Of a stretch of 64,000 bases of DNA, positions 53,701 to 62,898 are shown one piece after another. Under the pieces are notes generated by a model that saw only the letters and a list, made by a program, of their open reading frames with translations, did not search any database and was not told the DNA's origin. The stretch lies in contig JAJKFL010000005.1 in assembly GCA_021186555.1 (NCBI GenBank), positions 53,672,135 through 53,736,134 on the forward strand, given 5' to 3'. Each line of letters opens with the position of its first letter. Positions within the stretch are counted from its first letter, which is position 1. A program made the position numbers and the translations under genes. The stretch is from Reticulitermes speratus (lineage: Eukaryota; Arthropoda; Insecta; Blattodea; Rhinotermitidae).

Positions 53701-56700
53701 ATCTGTGTCACTAACGTAAGGTTAGTTTAGTTTTAAAAAAACAGCCATATCAGTAGACATACACCCTTAATTGGTATGTCTTATGAGAAACAATGACTTA
53801 GAATGTTTCAGTGAAATTTTGTGGATTAAAGACATATGGCAATGTTAAAAAATGCATTCTCTAGACACAGACAGTTATTTTAACAGCTTGAACATCCCTC
53901 AACAAGAAGAACATTTCAATTCAAGAATAGTTTAGACAATGTTTTTCACCAACTAAATGCACTTGTCATAAACACTAAAATATTCTAAAAATGTTTTACA
54001 AAAAGTCCCGACATGTTTCGGCTCACTAATTAGCCATCCTCAGGGGTGAGCCGAAATATGTCGGGGCTTTTTATAAAACATTTTTAGAATATTTTAGTGT
54101 TTATGACAAGTGCATTTAGTTGGTGAAAAACATTGTCTATACTCAAAAAATGCACGGTGAGAATAGAATAAAGTTTGTTAACGCACATTAGTGAGCCGAA
54201 ACATGTCGGGGCTTTTTATAAAACATTTTTAGAATATTTTAGTGTTTATGACAAGTGCATTTAGTTGGTGAAAAACACTGTCTATACTCGAAAAATGCAC
54301 GGTGAGAATAGAATAAAGTTTGTTAACGCACATTAGTGAGCCGAAACATGTCAGGGCTTTTTATAAAACATTTTTAGAATATTTTAGTGTTTATGACAAG
54401 TGCATTTAGTTGGTGAAAAACATTGTCTATACTCGAAAAATGCACGGTGAAAATAGAATAAAGTTCAAGAACAGTTGTTTTTTTCCATCAAATTTGCAAA
54501 ATTTTTACCAGACATCACTATCATAAGGTCTACTACCAGCAGTAGTTTTCGATAATCAATAACAACCTCTTAAAAAATTTATGTTTATACAACAGCAAGC
54601 AACTAATACTACCAACAGCTATACGGACAAATGCTTTACTGTCTTTGAGGCCGCACTTTACAGGCACACAGTCTCCTCACTAAAGAGGTCAACTGCATAG
54701 ACTTCCACATTCAATAATCAATAATGCGTTCAGTCAAACCGCCAAACATTGACTTTGTATATACATTTATAGTACATACTTGCGATTACGTTTTGCCATC
54801 ATGAAGTCACTTCCCACTACACTCAGCGACAAACAGGAAGCCCACATAATCACACACATACAGCAGCATGTTACAACTGAAAACTTACAGGTTCCTGTCC
54901 AAGTGACAAGAATAAATATGGCCACTTCCGTGCTGCAATGTGATAGGATTACGCTTACTCTCAATGGCAGGGTGATCGCAAGGACAAGAGCAAGCAAATG
55001 GAACCTTCAAAACATTGGTGGGGGCCTGGAATCCCCACAGTCATTAAGTTGAATAAGGCACCAAAAAATTTGCTCCACAGAGTTTGCACCAGCATGGATG
55101 ATCAGAAGCTTATCCTAGGGCAGGGGTCGGCAAACATTTTTTGTCAAGGGCCAAATAGTAAATATTTTAGGCTCTGCGGGCCAAGAGGCAAACTCGATGA
55201 TATTTATGTAGGTAGGCCTACTTAAATAACAAGAAAAAAAACAAGTTTTCACAAATGTAACGTAATAATAATAATAATAATAATAAGTAGACTACAATTG
55301 TTTGAAATACAGCTCTACTAATGAGAAGAATGGAATTGCTTTTTTTGAGATAACATTTCACCAAATTGGGGTTCAAAGTCAGTACTCCCTATCATCACAA
55401 TTGATTGCAAATGCTCACTGGAAACACTGCCGAATTATAACTGCGTGGCGTCACAGCAGAGGCCACCAAGCAGCGTGCGAATGCGAAGCTATACGAGCGC
55501 CACATATGGTTCCGTTATAGCGCGTACTTTGAAATTTTAAAGAATTTGAAAATTCTTAGCTCGCGGGCCGTACAAAAAGAGGCGGCGGGCCAGATTTGGC
55601 CCGCGGCCATTGTTTGCCGACACCTGTCCTAGGGGATTAGGTTTTGTGTTAGCGATTCTTTTAGAACTGAATCTGTACGTACATATACAGAATTCAAGCG
55701 TCTGCTTGCCACACTGTATCTTGGAAGATGATAATGACAGTAGATGACTGTATTAACAGAAATTGTTCATTTTAGGAAGGGAATCAGCAAAATTGTTAAA
55801 TTAACTATCACACATGTGACTTCCAGCCCATGTCAATTTCTCTCTCAATTATGTTTCGCAATTCCTGCCATTTTAGAGGAAAAGAAAACACAAGCTAGTG
55901 TCATTGATAAGATACAGGGAAAACCCAACACTCAATTTTAACACCACTGCTAGGATGCAGCAAAAATACAACACTATTCAGCGCAGATATTTCTGCATGG
56001 CACAGGCATGTTTGTGGGCTATTAACACCCTGAACTTTAAGACAATTATGCATAATGAATCGGAAAGGACATGAAAACAGGGGTTGCCTATTTTACAGTA
56101 CTATATCAGCATTTGAATAGAGACACAAAAAACATCAGTGACGACTGTACATCTGTACCAAGATTTAAACTTGCTGTCTTCACTAAGTGTGAGGTTTGAT
56201 GCACACATTCTTCCACTACCACAAACTCAGAGTCATATAAACTATGAAAATTATGGATAAGAAAGCAGAATTAGTGCTGTAATTACCTATAAATTCATTG
56301 TCTTCACCTCCTGTAGACTCCTGGTCACTACTCAGTTCTATAGACCCTTCTAATGGCTGATTCTCAAAATTATTTCCAAACATAAGCACATCAGCATTCA
56401 CTAATTCTCGTTCTGTATTTGAAGAACCAGACTCACTTTCTTTACTAGATTCTGACAAAGCTTCATTTATCTTGTCCGACACACCCTTCTCCAATTCTGG
56501 ACTTTGTGTAGCACTGCCACAGTATTTAGTCCCGGTGTGTTTGCTGTTTTCTTCATTAACATCGGACTTTATATCAATATTTGTTGAAGTGTTTTTGGTT
56601 TCATAAACACTAGGCAGTCTCTTGGTTGACTGTGAGTTATTTTCACCTCTACTGTCGCTGCTCCTAGGTCTTCTCCTCAACTTTCTGACGCTCCATTTCC

Positions 56701-59700
56701 GAACTGACAGAGGGCGTGATGATCTGTGATCAGAGAATGCGGACTGTTCGTTTGATGAGGGTAGTACTGACAAGTGTTTAATAAATCGACGTTCAACATA
56801 CTTTGCTTTGATCCATGCTTCCCGAATGTTTCTAAAAATAAAATAAAAAAGGATCGGAATAAGCCTGTGTAGATTTTAAGGGAGTTAACAGCACTTATTT
56901 CATATATCCTGTAACACACACAACATATCAATTGTTGTAACATAGAAATTTTTGACAATGGTTTTACATGACTAATATCACCGGCAGTCACAAGGACTTT
57001 TTCCATTCTCACCATTATTCAAGAACAACATTACATCTTGGAAGCTACCTGCTTCTATCCTCAGATGAAACCACTAAACCTAACACACAACTGGCCTAAA
57101 TATAACACACTTCATCATAAATCTCACGCAGGGAACAATAACACAATACATCCAAATCAATCCTTATTTAACAAATACATGTATCCCTCACATAGTGTTC
57201 TTATTTGGTTCCAAAAAAAACATGGCACTAAGTGAAACAGAACTAATTGAGGGCACTTTTTCCATACAAATTAATGTTCACAGAACTAATTTGTAATCTC
57301 AAATTACACTTCAGAGATAATTCCAAACATCAGGTATATTTCAGTACTGAAATAAGATTAATGATTAGAAGTCCAAAGAGTACTATTTGATTTTGAAGCC
57401 CTTAAAGGAGTTGCTACTTTTCCACATTCCTTGACTTTTGTCATTATTTTTCAAAGCAGACTGTACTATCGATCCCACTAAGTCCAACACTTAGCAAATA
57501 CTGAACTGGTATTCTCACATCTATACCAAGTTTGTCTCGTTTTCATTTTTTTTTTTGCACGTTCATAATGTATCACTCTGCAATATTTAAAGTGTTCCAC
57601 TGCAATAAAATTTAATTATAACAAATATAATCTCATTATTCAACAATTTCATTATAGTGAGACTTCACTGTGCTGTGATATCCTCAATTTACACCAGAAT
57701 ACTGGCACCTTTATCTTGATTACAAAAATCACTGTACTTACGCGTGACATTTTGGAGTTGCGCGTGCAAACTCCGGGTCGATGTTTGCTTCATAAACATT
57801 ATTGACAATGGAGTTGCCAAGTTCAGCCATAACTTTAAGAATCTCAGGTTCCCATGCATCCAGCGTGAGTGACCGTACCTTACTATAATGAACTCCAAGA
57901 CTGCGATGAACTCCCGAACATTCTAAGAAAAGGAAAACGAACAACTTTCAAAACACGTATAAGGTATCGTTGTGCAAGGTGTTGGAAGACAGTGGTAAAA
58001 AAAAACCATGCGTTATAAAATGAACTATACTTCTGTCAAAAGTGTTGACCTCTGGTCTCCACCCAACAAAAAACATGTTCTTTTCCAACAAAACATAAAA
58101 ACAAACTCTCTCTTCACACAAGATCTGATAGTTTGAGCACAGGACAGAAGAATACAGACTGTACTTCTACAAATAACCCTGCACAGTCTCACTGTACTAT
58201 ATACTGCAATGCATGCAGATCCTGCGTTACCAACAACTCTGACCAAGGTGTCTGATATCAAGTAAATTTTTTCAACACATAATTGGATTACTGAAAATGT
58301 TCATATCATAAAGATACAATAAAGCTCCAACAGTCACACACAATTTTCATAATTCTGAATGTGTTATTAATTCTCGTCTTTTATCGTTCCTGCCAATGAC
58401 TTGAAGATACTATGTACCACCAATAACAGCACAGGTTACAGCACTTACCAATACAAAGGGTAATTCCTAAGTTGATGCTGGCCCACCGTGGATTCACAAT
58501 GCCACAGTCACAACAGTGTTCATTGCCTGGAATCTTCAGCAGCTGTTCCCACATTCTAAAACAAGAGCCATTACGAAACGCAATGTGACAGCATACTTCA
58601 AAACCCTGGATACCAATAACAGGTTAGAAAATTACAGTACAGCGTGTTCCATAAGTCCATCCGGGATTTAGAGGCTTGGCCGTGCAGTAGCAAACCCACA
58701 TATAAGAGATAAAAGCATGCCAACGGATAGAGGAAATGTAAAAGTTTTTTCGTGAGAGATGCGATGGCGTAGTTACCCGTTTCTCCACTAGGAGGCAGTG
58801 GTGTGCAAACATGGCGTTTTCAGGTGAACAGAAAGCTTTTTGTGTCCTGCAATTTGCTAAAACCCAGTCAATTGTAACGGTCCAACGTGGTTTTCGAACC
58901 AAGTATCATACAGAACCACCAACGGACAAAACAGTAAGAGACGGGTATAGAAAATTCGAGGAAACTGGCTGTTTGTGTGTCGCAAAACGAACAGGTAGGC
59001 CGGGACCATCGCCTGGGACTGTGGACCTCGTACGAGTCTGTACGTCTGTCGAGTCACCAAAGGGGGACATACTGAACATTTGTAAGGTAGGTTCAAAACT
59101 TGGATATGTACTCTTTTCACTGACATGCTCTCATCCCCCGTGTGTGATTTGGCTCCTGAGCTACAGACCTCCGAAATACCGAAGGGATTTATGAAACACC
59201 CTGTATATTGTACCTGTTCTTACGCTGTTCCTCAGGCGATGGTTTCTCAACAGCATCACCAACGAAACTACCGCTGGGTGAGTGGGAAGCACCAGCATCC
59301 TTTGTACCACTAATACCACCACCAGTACTACCAACACTGGGACAGGTCAAGGAACTTTCTTCGCTAATACTTTGTTGTATTGCGGCTCCTATCCCCTGCT
59401 GCATGGCCGATATCCACGACTGATACATCTCATCTGAGTCTGCTTGTAGGATGTGACTCCTGAAAACAATATGACATTATCACCAATACACAGTACAGCT
59501 TCATTAGCATAATTTTCAGTGTGGGGGCAACAGATGAAAATTCACACGGAAACGGTTACTGTTCTCAGTCGTGAATGTCACTGCTTGAATTCTTGATCCA
59601 GATGACAGATGTCATTACTTCCTCAGTTACTCCAATCAAAAGCTTAGTACTTTACCGTCACCATCTAAGAAAATAGGACTTTATATTTTCTGGTACTGGG

Positions 59701-60519
59701 GTGCTTGGGGCCGGATTTTAACTTGAGGATAACAAATATAAATTGCAAAATTCCACTGTTATTATGATTATGACAGTAATGACTGCCAAGACGCTGCCAA
59801 GAAGTGAACTCCTGTTTCTTCGTTCTCCAGCCCATAGCCTATTGTCTATACTAACCGTCCTATCACAATTGTACCACGGGAAGATCAGCACTAAAAATCT
59901 TAACAAGCTTTGACACATGGACTGTATGTTTTGAGCACAGCAACTATTACTGCACTGACTGATGCACATGGCGCACACAAGACACGGTTGTTACTGTGTT
60001 AAAAAGGTGAAGTGAGAAGTTAAATAACCACTACATTCTTACTTGGTTGGTGACAAAACTTCAAAACAGAAGCGTCGGTCTCCTTCAAGAACAGGTTTCA
60101 CCGTGCACAGTCGCAGGTCTTCTTCCATTACAGTCATTGTGTCCTCACCTAGACAGAGGGGCTGAGATATAAACACAATGTGTGTACTGCATGGAGGAAT
60201 GAGAAACTAGTACTGGAGCAGCCATCTGCCTTAGAGCACGCACGCGCACACACACTTGAAACCTTCCATCTGATGCAAATCTATATATGCAATAAAACGT
60301 CTCTCCTACAAGACTGTGTCACTGCGATGTACTTCTGAATGCGTCAGTTCTTGTACTAATGCATGAATGTTTCATTCAAATATTAGGCAAGACCAAACTA
60401 AAACTAACTGACCAGTCGAGTCTTACTACACAAGCTTCATTTAACTAATTTCCAGAAAATTACTTTTTAATTGTTACTACTACTACTGCTACTTACACTA
60501 CTACTACTACTACTACTAC

Positions 60520-60556
<37 letters not shown>

Positions 60557-62864
60557 GGTGGTAGTAGCAGTAGTAGTAGTAGTAGTAAAGTAAAGCAATC
60601 CCATTACAGGCATAGACAGGCCCTTAGGGTTCCAGGAGGTTGAGGCTCCTAGATTTCTAGACAATCAGCACATGAAGGTGGTAAGGTTGTCAGCCCTACG
60701 CACCGGCCACCTTTACCCCCCAGGAAATATTCCTGGTACTCATTTCTCTTGGAGACTGAGTCGACCCCAGGGCCATAGTGCGACCGAAAGGATTATGTCA
60801 GTGAAAAATTGTAGTAATATTAGTAGTAGTAGTAGTAGTGCCATAACTGCTGCAGCTATTGTTAACAACAACAACAATAATAATAATTTACCAAGCTTTG
60901 GTCACAAAATTATACGTTAACAAAATTTGATCTAATATAATCTAATACAAAAAGTAACTTAAGGGTCAGTTTTTTCTGTTTCCTCTCTCCTACTGCAAAA
61001 CCCAATTAAGAATAATGAAAAATGTTACGAAAGTTACTCCACAATCTTGCCAATATGTATGGCTGTCATGCTATTTAAAGTATGTATAAGAACTGCAGCG
61101 GAGTTTTTGGATGACAACAGAATCCTCACTGCCAATGTCTCCTTTTTCTCAATTGCGCGAGTACACTTTAATCCCTCAATCTGAGTCTCATTCACTTTTT
61201 GAAGTCTTAGCTACTATATACTATGATGCTGAGAAGGCAAGCACCACACTCCAGGTGAAGAATGTATAGTTCTGCCTCTTTTACTATACAAATCTCCAAC
61301 ATTCCCACTGCGGTAATAACATTACACTGCACGGTTCCCGGTGCAATTTACTCACCATTACGTTTCCTGTACACCAACTGGTTATCCTGCAAAGCAAACC
61401 AACGTCTGTTCCAAGTTTTGAAGGCATTTGAAGTTCTTTTGAATAGATATCCCTCCATACGAGGGGTACCATTACGTCCTGGCAGGGGCACAAAATCTCG
61501 GCTTGTTACAAAAGTATGCCTGTCCTCCATCTGTTTCTCCAATTTGTTACGTTGCTGCTGCATGTCTGCAACCTGGAATAAATTGAAAAATTAAACTGAA
61601 GAAGAATATTTTTATACACATTAGCCTCAACGCAAACAGTATCTAGCATATTTACGACTATATCTGCACACGCAACATTCAGAAATTTATTGTGGCAAGG
61701 TTGTTAGCATTGCGTTTACTCTCACTTCTCTCTCTTTTGAAGTCCTACCAACGAGAGACTGGGAGCTTGGATAGTTCAGCTGGTATGGTGGTTAGACTAC
61801 AGGCTGGACATGACAAGAGGAATCAGGGTTCAATTCCTGACATGGGAAAGATATTCTTCCCTTGTCCACAGAGTTCAAACTAGCTCTGGGGTCCACCCAG
61901 CCTCCTATTCAGTGGCCACCAGACAATATCCGCTTACCTCCATCTGTAAAGAAACCATGGAACTATACCTCGTGTCCCCCATACGCCTTCATGATGTGGT
62001 GTTTAATTAATCACAAGGACAACTGTACCTTAAACCATCAGACATCAGTGATGTGTGCCACAAAATTTTAATAATGTTAATGTTGTAAGTAAGCAGTTTT
62101 AACACATAATTTCAACTCTTAATTACTACTTTCCACTCTTCTCCATTAATATCAATTTCTCACAACTATTAATGGCATATCCTCAGTGTGCACATGAGAA
62201 GACAGCCTCCAGATATGGAAGGTACTGTTAAATATGCTGAACATGTAGTCCTGAACAGTGGACAAGGGGTTGTTCTCCAATCTGGGGTAACAAGCTTGCA
62301 TGTTACAAAACACTGCACAAGATATCAGACACAATCAATGGTGGGCTCTTGTGATCATGGTAATGAACTTCCAACTGGGTATGCCACCCCACCCCATGCC
62401 TCAATTTCCATACAGGGTCAAGAATTTCTCATCTAGCTACTCCACCATTAGCTCCTCACGAAGGACTCCCCTGTATAGGAACAAGCAACACCTACCCACT
62501 AAACAGACTACAAAAACGTTTTGGACATCACAGCTAATGCACCGGCCAAGAACTGAACTCCCAACTCTCCGATCCACAGTCATACGAAGAAACATATCAC
62601 AGCTCATAATAGTACTACAGCTACAGAGCAATGAAAATCGCTGCCATTTAAGGGAGGTGGAGCACTAAGAAGATACTTAAATGCACACTCCTTTTACTCT
62701 GTAGATGAATTTCTTATGAGTACTGTTAACCTATAATACTGACGTCTAAGACTGCACGTAGAATGTTTAAAGCATTTTGCAATGTACATTTTTGTATGAT
62801 TTTGTATGTTATGACTTATTGCACATCCTCTTGTCTTGTGACAAAATTATGGATCCATGGAATG

Positions 62865-62898
<34 letters not shown>

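Noticed and set aside
54767..54997. Extra ACAP exon between the linker and ankyrin exons
   Set aside because: The flanking exons join directly in phase and match the family without it; no clear splice sites or homology.
58624..59194. Independent host gene starting [11 protein letters not shown]
   Set aside because: It lies inside a TA-flanked mini-transposon with inverted ends and has a second copy at 20.9 kb.
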